Assembly: GCA_046483125.1 (NCBI GenBank)
Contig: JAWODU010000019.1
Location: 1 to 64,000, forward strand
Direction: 5' to 3'
Length of the DNA: 64,000 nt
From: JAWODU01 sp046483125
GTDB lineage: Bacteria > Verrucomicrobiota > Kiritimatiellia > UBA8416 > JAWODU01
The notes beneath the pieces are model-generated. The model did no database searches. It saw nothing but the letters and a program-made list of their open reading frames with translations, and had not been told where the DNA came from. Of the stretch, positions 1 to 9,800 are shown piece by piece; position 1 is the stretch's first letter; every line of letters begins with the position of its first letter. Position numbers and translations under genes: made by a program.

Positions 1-74
1 AACAACTACGGCCAAAGCGGGTCGAGTAAGCGTAAACGAGCAGGTGTTGCGACTAAGTGTATGGACTAGGTGTC

Positions 75-203
75 CCTCCCCTCCCATCTTAATCCCAATC
101 TTAATCTCTCCCTCCGTCGTCTGCCGTCTGCCGTCTGCCCTCCGTCGTCCGTCGTCCGTCGTCTGTCGTCTGCCGTCCGTCCTCTGTCAAATCCGTGGGT
201 CCT
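75..203. repeat. Dispersed repeat R1, copy a, with tandem 8-mer tract
   Basis: A pyrimidine-rich block on the plus strand: a stretch containing CTCCCATCTTAATC, then a CCAATCTTAATCTCTCCCTC segment, then repeated CGTCTGCC/CGTCGTCC-type 8-mers to about position 186. Nearly the same block, with the same order of parts, recurs at about 15970-16070 upstream of purL. Both copies lie between genes. No coding frame is convincing in the first 218 bases, and nothing else is recognisable there. Confidence 0.7.
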
Positions 204-218
204 CCCAGCCCGCATCCC

Positions 219-1433
219 CTAAACCGCTCCCATCACAATACACACGGCGCTTCCGCCTTCGTCCACACAATTTATTAACACATTGCGCGCGGGCTTTTCC
301 AGTTCCTTCGGCCCGAAAAGCTCCAGCGAGTCCGTTTCAACCGGATTCTTCAGATTCAGGGAGGGAGGGACGCGCCCCGTTTCCAGAACACCCGCCGCCG
401 CGCATACCTGCATCAGCGCCGATGCCCCCAGCGTTTCCCCAACCGCCGCCTTTATACTGCTGACGGGAACGCGGCCGCCCGCTTCCGCGAGAAAACTTTC
501 CATAGCCCCGGCTTCCGCCGCGTCGGCTGAGGGGCACCCCGGAGCGGAGGCGCAGATATAATCAATATCGGACGCGCTTATTCCCGATCTTTCAACGGCC
601 GACTGCATCGCTTCTACAATCGCCCTTTCCGGCAATTCTCCGTTTCCCGCCGCGCCGCTCATTCCAACGCCGCGTATCTCCCCGTAGAGATGCGTTTTCC
701 TTCGAAGCGCATGCTGTCTTTCTTCGAGTATCACGGTTGCCGCGCCCTCGCCGAGAATCATGCCGTTGGCATTCCGGTCGAAGGGAGCGCATATCTCTTC
801 CCCACCGCTACCCGGGGAAAGCCTGCCGGAAAGGGCGTAGCCCGCAAAAAGAATTTCGTTCAGGGAATCACAGCCGGCGGCAAACATTACGGTTACACGG
901 CCCCGGCTGATAAGATCGGCGCTCCAGGAAAGGGCGTGTCCCCCTGAAACGGCGCCGGAAGCAAAGTTCATGTGCGGTCCCTTCAACCCGTACTCCATGG
1001 CCGTGAGGCTCGCCGAAGTATTGGAATAGGCGTGCGGAAACAGAAACGGTTTCACCAGCCTCGGGCCCTTCCGAACCAGATCCCGGAAAAACAGCCCCGC
1101 CGTTTCCAGACTGCCGAAGGCCGTGCCCACGGCCAGCCCCGCGGAAACGCCTGCGGCTTCCGGCGCTTTCAATCCCGCATCCGCGGCGGCCAGACCCGCG
1201 GAAGCAAGGGCAAAAGCCGTGCATCGGTCCAGGTATGTCTTAGGAGATTTCACGAAATCTTCAACACGGAAATCACCAACCACGGCCGCCAGGCGCGAGC
1301 CGTAAGGCACGGTGTCAAAGGAATCGATTTCGGTGATCCCGCTGTGCCATTCACCAAGTCCTTTGAAAAAGTTCTCTTTGCCGGCTCCCACCGCGGAGAT
1401 GGGCCCCAGACCCGTGATTACAACTCTGCTCAT
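219..1433 (-). CDS. Ketosynthase-fold protein lacking catalytic residues (KS-beta / chain-length-factor-like)
   Basis: A 404-residue protein with the full beta-ketoacyl synthase fold (the N-terminal VVITGLGPISAVG matches the KAS II family), but the catalytic triad is gone. The nucleophile position, in the usual A-C-x-S-G motif, reads G-A-V-S-G (Ala161). The first His, in NAHGTGT, is Ser296 within CASAPGC. The second His, after the conserved Lys328, is Glu333. This pattern is known from KS-beta/chain-length-factor subunits, which pair with an active ketosynthase. The gene overlaps the stop of the active ketosynthase upstream by ATGA, so the two are probably translated together and form a heterodimer. 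It could instead be a decayed paralogue, but the intact 404-residue frame argues against that. Downstream genes of the cassette may lie beyond the window edge. Confidence 0.85.
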   Translation of the reverse strand: MSRVVITGLGPISAVGAGKENFFKGLGEWHSGITEIDSFDTVPYGSRLAAVVGDFRVEDFVKSPKTYLDRCTAFALASAGLAAADAGLKAPEAAGVSAGLAVGTAFGSLETAGLFFRDLVRKGPRLVKPFLFPHAYSNTSASLTAMEYGLKGPHMNFASGAVSGGHALSWSADLISRGRVTVMFAAGCDSLNEILFAGYALSGRLSPGSGGEEICAPFDRNANGMILGEGAATVILEERQHALRRKTHLYGEIRGVGMSGAAGNGELPERAIVEAMQSAVERSGISASDIDYICASAPGCPSADAAEAGAMESFLAEAGGRVPVSSIKAAVGETLGASALMQVCAAAGVLETGRVPPSLNLKNPVETDSLELFGPKELEKPARNVLINCVDEGGSAVCIVMGAV

Positions 1434-2626
1434 GGGGAACCCGCCTTCCTGAGGACAACCGCCGCGTTACAGCCCCCGATACCGGCGGAGTTTGAAAGCA
1501 CGGTATTAACCTCGACCTTCCGGTACAGGTTCGGAACGTAATCGAGATCGCATTCCGGGTCCTTTTTGCGGTAATTGATCGTGGGAGGCACTATACCCGT
1601 GTTGATGGACATGACCGAGGCTATTGCCTCCACGCTTCCCGCCGCGCCCATCATATGGCCCGTCATCGATTTCACCGATGTCACCGGAATTTGATAAGCC
1701 CGCGGACCCAGCGCCGCCTTGACGGCCTGTGTTTCCGTGACGTCGTTGGGACGTGTTCCCGTGCCGTGGGCGTTGACATGGTCGATTTCACCGGCCGATA
1801 TACCGGCTTTCTCGAGCGCTCCGGTCATGACCAGACGTGAACCTTCTCCCTCCCGGGCGGGCGCGGTCATATGGTAAGCGTTATTGCCGGTGGCCCAGCC
1901 GGCAAGTTCGGCCATGATATCCGAGCCTTTTGTCACGGCGGATTCCATGTCCTCGACAAGCACCGCCCCGGCGCCCTCGCTGAACAGCGTCCCCGAACGG
2001 TCCGCGTCAAAGGGGCGGATTTCGTCACGGGTCATCGTGCGCAGGGAACTGAGCCCGCTCCACGCGAAACGGCTCAGGGCGTCAAAGCCCACGGTAAGAA
2101 CGGCCTTCGCCTTTCCCGACGCGATCATTTCGGCCGCTGTCGCCAGGGCCGCGGTGCCGGATGCGCACGACAGGGACACGACGGAGCGATGACCCCTGAA
2201 ACCGAGTTCCGAGGCCATCCGGTCCGCGCAACTCTGAAAATTCAGTCCGTCAAAGCCCTCCGGAATATCGTCTTTTTCGCCGCACGCGTAAGCGAGAAAA
2301 TCCCCGGCCGCATCAATGCCGCCGAAATTCGTGGCCAGAACCAGCGCGGTATCTTCGCCGGAACCGCGCCCGTTCCGGGCCTCAAGAGCGGCTGTAACCC
2401 CGAAAGACTCCGCCCGGCTTAATCCGGAGTTTTTCACCCCGTCCGGGAGCTCGAAACCGGTGACTTCCCCGGCGCGTTTGAATTTATATTCACTTGTATC
2501 GAAACAGGTAATATCCCTGATTCCCGACCGGCCGGAACACAGCGCTTCCCAGAGCTTATCCGCCCCCGCGCCGAAAGGTGAAACCGCGCCCATTCCGGTA
2601 ACGGCTATTCGGGGTGCCGCTTTCAC
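1430..2626 (-). CDS. Beta-ketoacyl-ACP synthase II-type (FabF-like), catalytically complete
   Basis: Condensing enzyme of fatty-acid or type II polyketide-like synthesis: decarboxylative condensation of malonyl-ACP with an acyl primer, in the cytoplasm. Counting from the GTG at 2632, the nucleophile is Cys156 in SLSCASG and the His residues are 289 (VNAHGTGT) and 326 (KSMTGH), with Lys321. All are present, unlike in the following gene. A GGAGGG stands eight bases before a GTG at 2626, but only two before the GTG at 2632, so 2626 is preferred; the protein is then about 398 residues. The start lies inside the end of fabG and the stop overlaps the next gene by ATGA. Pairing with a dead partner suggests a KS-alpha/KS-beta heterodimer in a dedicated pathway and not housekeeping FabF; that is inference. 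Confidence 0.9.
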   Translation of the reverse strand: MKAAPRIAVTGMGAVSPFGAGADKLWEALCSGRSGIRDITCFDTSEYKFKRAGEVTGFELPDGVKNSGLSRAESFGVTAALEARNGRGSGEDTALVLATNFGGIDAAGDFLAYACGEKDDIPEGFDGLNFQSCADRMASELGFRGHRSVVSLSCASGTAALATAAEMIASGKAKAVLTVGFDALSRFAWSGLSSLRTMTRDEIRPFDADRSGTLFSEGAGAVLVEDMESAVTKGSDIMAELAGWATGNNAYHMTAPAREGEGSRLVMTGALEKAGISAGEIDHVNAHGTGTRPNDVTETQAVKAALGPRAYQIPVTSVKSMTGHMMGAAGSVEAIASVMSINTGIVPPTINYRKKDPECDLDYVPNLYRKVEVNTVLSNSAGIGGCNAAVVLRKAGSP

Positions 2627-3366
2627 ATGCACATCCCTCCGTCAACGCGCAGTACCTGGCCGGTTATATAGGCGGCGTCATCTGAAACCAGGAACAGGAC
2701 CGCCGCGGCAACCTCGCCCGGCAGACCTGCCCTTGCCATGGGCACCGTTTCAAGTTGTTTACATTTTCTGGATTCGGGAAGAGAAGCGGTGAGGTCAGTG
2801 TCTATAAACCCGGGCGCCACGGCGTTGACGCGAATTCCGGAACCCGCCAGTTCGCGCGCCGCGGTCCTGGTGAGACCCAGCATGCCCGCCTTGGCGGAGG
2901 AATAATTGGCGCGCATTACATCTCCCGCCAGTGCCGCGTCCGAAGATATGTTCACTATACAGCCGCGGCGGCGGCGCGCCATTTCGCGGGCCGCCGTTTT
3001 GGTGCAGTAAAACGCGCCCGTAAGGTCCGTGTCTATTACCTCCTGCCACTGTTCGCGTTTCATGAACGTCAGCAGGTTGTCGCTCGTGAAACCGGCGTTG
3101 TTCACCAGGACGTCAACCGGTCCCAGTTCTTCTTCGGTTTCGGCGAACATGGCTTTTACTTCTTCAAACCGGGAGACGTCGGCTTTACACGCAAGGGCCT
3201 TTACTCCAGGTTTACGGGCTTCGTAGACAGTCTCTTTCGCGGCGTCTTCATTGCGCAGGTAGTTGACGGCCACGTCCATGCCCTTTCCGGCCAGGGCAAG
3301 CGCGACCGCCCTGCCGATGCCGCGCGATCCGCCGGTTACCAGAGCCGTTTTACCGCTGAATTCCAT
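2623..3366 (-). CDS. fabG: 3-oxoacyl-ACP reductase, SDR family (FabG-like)
   Basis: A 247-residue classical short-chain dehydrogenase that would reduce the 3-ketoacyl-ACP made by the adjacent ketosynthase, using NAD(P)H. Visible motifs are the cofactor-binding TGGSRGIG (residues 11-18), NNAG (89-92), catalytic Ser141, and the Tyr155/Lys159 pair in YSSAK. The C-terminal region (ITGQVLRVDGGMCM) is typical of FabG. The start ATG follows a GGGAGG box. It begins six bases after the lipoyl protein and runs into the ketosynthase, so it belongs to the same transcription unit. SDRs are promiscuous, so the ACP-linked substrate is inferred mainly from context. Confidence 0.88.
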   Translation of the reverse strand: MEFSGKTALVTGGSRGIGRAVALALAGKGMDVAVNYLRNEDAAKETVYEARKPGVKALACKADVSRFEEVKAMFAETEEELGPVDVLVNNAGFTSDNLLTFMKREQWQEVIDTDLTGAFYCTKTAAREMARRRRGCIVNISSDAALAGDVMRANYSSAKAGMLGLTRTAARELAGSGIRVNAVAPGFIDTDLTASLPESRKCKQLETVPMARAGLPGEVAAAVLFLVSDDAAYITGQVLRVDGGMCM

Positions 3367-3372
3367 GTTTAT

Positions 3373-3885
3373 TCAGTGCCTCCCGGGCGGTTCAGCTCTC
3401 CCCGCGCCACGCATTTCGTTCGCAAACCGTTTCACATCCTCTTCCGTAATCGTTTCAGACTCCGTTTGCTTCCTGACGTCTTTCAGATCCACTCCCATCT
3501 CCGCCGCCAGCCTCCTTGCCGCGGGGGTAGCCCTGATTCTTTCTCTCAGGCGGGACCGTTGCCGGCGCGGTTTCCTTTCCACGGCCGCGGAACGGTGTTT
3601 TTCCATAAGTTTCCGGTTTGATCCGGAAACATCGGGCAGTTTATCGCCGAGCGGTCCGATCAACGCGACTATGTAGCCGGTCGGAACAACCGATTTTTCG
3701 GCCGCGAGAACCGAACGGAGCACGCCGGAGCACGGCGCTTCAAGTTCAAAAGCCGCTTTCTCTGTTGTCAGCTCGGCTATGGCGTCGCCCTTGCGGACCT
3801 TTTCCCCTTCCCCGGCCAGCCATGAAGTGACCGTAACTTCGTTAACGTTCGCGCTCAGCTTCGGTATTTTCACCTTCTTTATCAT
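3373..3885 (-). CDS. Stand-alone lipoyl domain plus peripheral subunit-binding domain (truncated E2-like)
   Basis: A 170-residue protein built like the front half of a 2-oxoacid dehydrogenase E2. Residues 1-80 form a biotinyl/lipoyl domain with the modifiable Lys43 in ELTTEKAAF. A basic linker of about 35 residues follows, then an E3/E1 peripheral subunit-binding domain at about 115-155 (RATPAARRLAAEMGVDL). There is no acyltransferase domain and no room for one before the stop. No E1 or E3 gene is in the window, although lipA lies at 20.8 kb. The start lies 44 bases inside the preceding giant gene and fabG follows after six bases. It may be an E3-binding-protein-like scaffold or a swinging-arm carrier used by this cassette; its real role is unknown. 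Confidence 0.8.
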   Translation of the reverse strand: MIKKVKIPKLSANVNEVTVTSWLAGEGEKVRKGDAIAELTTEKAAFELEAPCSGVLRSVLAAEKSVVPTGYIVALIGPLGDKLPDVSGSNRKLMEKHRSAAVERKPRRQRSRLRERIRATPAARRLAAEMGVDLKDVRKQTESETITEEDVKRFANEMRGAGRAEPPGRH

Positions 3886-6800
3886 CTGCTTTCACTTCCG
3901 TTGTTTCCGTTTCTTTCAACACGAAAGGTATTCTGACCGGGACTGAAGTATTACCCGCTTTATCAAGCGCCGTCATGAGCATCCACCCCGAGGAGCCGCT
4001 TCCGGCAATAGGGCCCGCAGGGCTCATTTCCACCGCTTGCGATTCCGTTTCGTACCGTACCTCCGTCCCCGCTATGCCGCTGGCGTCGTACGCGTCGAGT
4101 TTCACCTTGTCGGCCCGGGACCACGGGGCATAAACGGCCATTCCCTGCAGGTGCAGGGGTTCCTTCTTGCGCGTGTTCTTCCTGTAGAAAATCAGGTCAT
4201 CCACCAGCGGTTTCTCAAGAAGTTCGGCGGCTTCCTCTTCTTCCTTTTCCGAAAGTATCGAGGATACAAGTTCCCGCGCGTTCAGCGTGACCGTATGCCA
4301 GCGGTTCGATTCCCATTCCACCGGCTCGGGCAGATAAACTTCGCCGTCTTTCCGTCCCGGGGAAGCCAGCAAGACCGCGCACTTTGTCTTCTTCCCCATT
4401 GAAAAGATCATCTGTATCCTGGTTTTATCCTCCGGCTTCAGGTCGGGGCGCCTGATTCGAAACGAGAGATAAGGGTACTTGCGAAGATCCCATTTTTCCT
4501 TGCCGAAACTCCGCCATATCTTTGCTTTCTTACCGTGGGCCAGTGTGCAGAGATACGGTTCCCCGTCATCCGACACGACATACGTATCATTCCCCCCGTG
4601 GTGTTTGAGACCCGTTTCGCCTCGACCGGCGGTCTCCCAGCCGGCATGCCACAGGACGTTGGCGGGATACTCGGCTTCCAGAAGGGTCGGCGGAAGATCA
4701 TCGCTTTCGTAATCGACAGTCATGGCGACCCTGTAATCGGGCGAACTGTTTCCGGCCCCGTCCCTGATGTTTGAAACCACGATTTCAAAACTCATGTGAT
4801 TGGTTGATTCATTCAGTGCCTCGCGGAAAATATACGGCCAGTTCAGGTGCAGGACGTCGCTTTCAGGAGAATGCCCGCACGAAGAGCCCAGCTTTTCCGG
4901 TTTCACCGGGCAATCGCCCCAACCCAGGGTCAGGGCGCTGAAGTCAAGGGGTGAGCCGCCGTCATTGGCGAAAGAAACCCTGAGCAGTGACCCGTTGCAT
5001 TCCCGGGAATCCGTGCTGACGATTTCATGCTCTATTTCGAGGGGTTTGCGGTCAAGCAGGAAAGGAAGCTCCGTCACCGCCGATCCGGCGCCGCTGTTGT
5101 CTTCCGCGCGGAGACACAGGCGGTACAGACCGTCATTCAGACCCGAAAGATCCGGAATGGACCCGGATCCGTTTCGCATCGGGCTCCAGTCCGCCGTCTG
5201 AATATCCGCGTTCCCGGGCAGGATCGCAAAGCGTACGTTCTTTACGCCGTCCGGGTCGTAATACTCCGGAGTGAAAGCCAGATCAGGCCCGGCGGACACG
5301 GCGGGACCGACACTGATATCGTCCACGTTCCATTCCGTAAACCTGCCCGTCTGGTCGACCCTTGCATAGGAACCGAGCCCGAATTTTCCGGATTTGAACA
5401 GACCGAAATTCAGCCGCCCGTTCCCTCTTACCGCGTCGCTTACCATGCCGCGCCACGTATGCCACGAATCGTCCGCTGTGAATTCCGGGGAGTATCTGAC
5501 CTTTGCTGCCCCGCGGCGCGTTTCGCTGAGGTGGGCGAAGTGGTGCCGGTCGGCCATGAAAGAAACGTTCACCATGCCCTCGCCGCGGTAACGGAACTGG
5601 AACAGGGGGTGCGTTGAAAAATCGACGCGACTGCGAAAAACGGCCTTCAGGCGCTCCTTCCCGCCGGAGTTGCAGACATTCAGGCTCGTGCCCTGCAGGG
5701 GGTCGAAGTGCTCGAGGGTCATCGTCTTCCGGGAAGATTCAAGCGATTCCGGAAAGGCCCGTGTTTCAAAATTCTCGAACAGGCACCACGGGCCGCTCAA
5801 TCCGACGAGAACGGGCGGCTCGTTAATGCTCCTGTCACGCCAGGAGAGCCGGAATTCACGTTTGCCCCCTCCCCTGTATTCCGCGTCCACGCAAAGGTCG
5901 TTGGTTGCCGTGAATTTTTCACCGCGCGGAAGCGGCAAACGAAGCCTGCCTTTACCGGTCTTCAACGGTTCAACGTCAAGGCCTTCGATCGAATACGCGG
6001 CAAAGGCGAACCTGCGGTCCGGGTAGGGAAAACTCGAGACCAGGTCCACGGCCCCCGGCTTGTCGGCGGACCACGAACAGGCAACTTCCGGCTCCGCCGG
6101 CGGAACAATCCATTCCAGCGGAATGGAAAGGGACCCGCTGGAACCGCGTATTGTCAGTTCAGCTTCCAGGAGGCCCGTACCGTCCGTTGCGTTTATCCAC
6201 GCCTGCAGTGGAGCCGGAACGGGAGCGGACACGACGGCGTCCCCGGCGTCTCCGCTTTTAATACTCAGCGAGTCCGGCCGGGCCGCATCGCCTGAAAATG
6301 ACAGAAGAGGCCTGCCGTACCCGATTCGCCTGAAACCGGCCACGGCGTATGCCTCGCCAGGACCGTTTCCCTCGACCCCCTGCAGAACACGGCTGGGCTG
6401 AAGGTTGCCGAAACCCTCTACCCTCACCAGGAGACCCGTATTGCCGGCGGATTCCCGGAGATCAAAAGACGGCAGTATTACGCGGACCGTCCGCCAGTCA
6501 TCACTTTTAAACCATTTTTCAGACGGTTCGCCTGCCGCTGTGATTTCCGTCCAACCGTGCTCCCGCCTTCGCCCCCTGCCGAAATCCGTTCCGCTTATCC
6601 GGTGAAAATAACGCCTCGATTCCCTGTACTCCCCCTTATCGTCCCGCGTGCCCAGCGAATAATGAAAGTTGAATTTCGCCCCGGAGGTCCTCTTTATATC
6701 AAACTCCCAGCCGGCTGTCCGTGCGTAGGGGGTCGGCTCGGCCCGGCACCGGGTCAGCATCCTTCCGCTTCCCAGCACGTTCCTGAATTCGAAAAAAGGC

Positions 6801-9800
6801 CCGCGAGCGCCTTCATGCCACAGCAGGCGGCCGCGGCCCACCGGATCATGCGCTTCCCACAGCTCAGCCGTATTCATGTTGACCCTGCTCCCATTGTTCA
6901 GAAGCGAAAAGTACTCCGCCTTCCGTGCGCTGGCCGGAGGTTCGGGTGCCGGGACGATCCCGGGCTCCGCCTTGAAGAACTCCGGTTCCCGGCGCCTGAT
7001 TTCCTCCGCGGCCATCTTGATTCTCGCCACGACCATGGAGTTCATGAACGTCCAGATACCGACGGAGCCGCTTTCGAGGGGATCGGGATCGACGACTTCA
7101 AAGACCTTCTGATTGTCGAAAAAATACTCCAGCTTGCCGTTGATTCGCCGTATTTTGATATAGTACCAGGCGCCGTGCATATCGCGCCCGCCCTTGATCC
7201 ACGGTGTATAGCCGCGGCGCTTCCGCCCTTCCCTGTCGCGCGGAATGAGGTACCTGTCCGAACGGGCCATGGTTTCCCCGTTTCTGTAAAGAGTGGTGTA
7301 AAGCTCTGAATGATCGGGGTCCCACTCCGTGCACGTTACCGTGTAGCCGCGGCTGGGCGTCGTTTTGTCGTTCATAACCGTAACGTTCAAATCACCCGAC
7401 CGTCCGTACCAGCCGTGTCTTATGCCTGCGTACATTTCCACGCAGAAATCGCCGCCGAACCTGTACTTGCTCCATATGGCGGCCAGGTTGTCGTCCGACT
7501 GGCCGTTCATGTGCGACCACCGCGGCTGGCATTGAAACCTGTTTACCACTTCCCACCTGCCCCCGTTTACCGTCCACTCGTGGAGGGATTCCTCGAAGAG
7601 CACGTCTTTCACGTTGTAACGCCGCACCCGGGTCAGGCTCAAATCTTCGACTTCAAAACCTTCGAGCCGTATTCTGGTGCCCTGCATGGGCCTTTCCAGG
7701 GGACTCTTCAGCAGGATGTCTTCGCCGCTGGTAAGCCAGATCCACAGCCCTTCATAGTGAATTGTAAACAGCTTCCGGCTTTCGGTTTCCTCGTCTTCAT
7801 CTTCTTCGTCTCCCACCTCGAATTCCTTCAGCAGGTCCGTTTCGACAGCGGCGAGGACCTCCGGTTCTTTGCCGTCCCGGGCCGGTTCAAGGAGACTTAT
7901 CTCATTTGTACCTGCCGCCACGGCCAGAAAACCGTTGGTGCGGCCTTCTTCAACACCGAGGTGTATTTCCGTGCCCGGCGCGTAAGGCATGCGGAGGCTG
8001 AACCTGCCGAAAAAATCGCTTTTGTGCCAGACTAGCGAATTTGTCGTCTCCAGCCACTGTCCTTCCGGAGAGGCCCAGTGGCGCATAAAGGGGTCCTCTA
8101 TGAACTTCGTGTTGCCGACAGCCTGGTTGTGATGTACGCCTTCACGCTCGAAAACGTACTCGGGATCGCTGATCTTCACGCTGGTATCCGGTCCCACGTA
8201 CAGTCCCGAGGCCCCGCGGGTTTCGCGGCCGGGATGATGTATCAGCACCATCTGCCCGTTCGCGTAAAGGCGCATTTCGCCTTCCCCGGCGGTGTCGCAC
8301 ATCATCTTCAGTCCTTTCGCTTGCCGGTCTTCCCGGAAGGGCAGGCGAAGCTGTTCCAGGACCTTCGCCGAATCGCCCTTAACGTCTTCAAGCACGTATA
8401 TTTCGGACCCGGAAGAACGCCGGCAGGTAAAACGGTAATAAGGGTCTTCTTCGCTTTTGTAACCGGACAGCAGTCCAACCTCAAAGGTTTCTCTTTCCGG
8501 AACAAACGACGCCGAAAATACGTGGCCTCCGTGCAGACTGGAACCCAGGACAAGCCACTGCCCTTCGTCCGAAACGTACGGCTCCAGCTCGTTGCCTATT
8601 CTGCGCGGAGGAAAAATATGGAAGAAGCGGCGCCTGGGAAAGAAGCGGCCGTGTTCCTCAAGTGTACAGCGGCGCAGTTCGCTTACTCCCTTGAAATCCA
8701 GGTCATGGTTCGTCCGCGCCGAAACGTCGTCAAACCTCACCCCCTCGCCGCCGTCGGCGTAAAGGCCGAACCTGCCGCCGACCGGCAACTCCGTCGTAAC
8801 GTCTATTGCCTTTACCCCGTCAACCCGGCATTCCATTCTGTTCTGGAAAGATTTGACTCCGAGTCTTATCCACTGTCCCCTCGTCAACGGCGCCCGCACG
8901 GCCCCCAGGACCTGATTCTTCCCGCGCCCGACCCTGCGCAGTCTGAACAGGCCGGTAGGGGAACCTTCGTCCAGGGTGACGGTGAAAACGTAATAACGCT
9001 CCGCATCCACGAAGTGACTGACTACTCCCATTTCTCCTTCGGTTGTTTCGAGGCTGACCTCCACGACGTAAGAATCGTAAAAGCTTCTCCCGGAAGTCAT
9101 GACCGCGTTTGTCCCCGAGCCTTTCACGCTGTAGAAATTGGGACTGAAAGCCGGTTCGGGAGCGCGTTTCTTGTCGGGCTTTATGTCTCCCCATTCAACC
9201 GCGCTGTCGGCGGCAGTGTGCAGGACCCACTTTCCCGATTCGATCTTCCAGCGCGGCAGGTCCGTCTCCGCTTCTTCGGGTCTCAGAAAATCGTCTTCAA
9301 ACGTGAAATCGTCGACGTTCTGAAAATAAGCTTCGCGTTCATCGGAAGGAAGCGTTTCACTTTCCGGGGCCGAGACGGTTACCGGCGGCACAAACGGGGC
9401 GGGAAACAGCGCCACGGGAGAACCTTCAACGTAAACCGCCCAGGTCTCGGGCCGGAACTTGAGGACAGCCGCCGCGTTCTCGACTTCCCCGTCCGGAAGC
9501 GCCGGGAGATCGAACTGACTGCCGGAAAGTACCGAGAGAGGAAAATCCTCCTCGGGTTCAAGCGTCAATTCGCCGTCTTCAGGCGTAAGCGACAGTTTTA
9601 CGCAGGAACGGGAGCCGACAGGCACCATTTTGAGATGGAGGCCGCGCGCCGGGGACCATCTGAATTGGAACTCAAGGTTGCCGGACCTGTGTTCCGTGGT
9701 AAGGCTTTTCTTTTCGATCCGGTATACCTCTGTATACTTCACCTCGCCCGCCGCCGCCCCTGCAAGCACAAACCAGGCAATTACGATATACCTCAAGTTT

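Noticed and set aside
110..190. Tandem 8-mers near the window start as a CRISPR array
   Set aside because: Units are 8 bases without spacers of constant size, unlike a CRISPR array; they are part of repeat R1.
43..463. Plus-strand frame across the first 460 bases as a gene
   Set aside because: It begins in repeat DNA and runs antisense into the KS-beta-like gene; no family signal.
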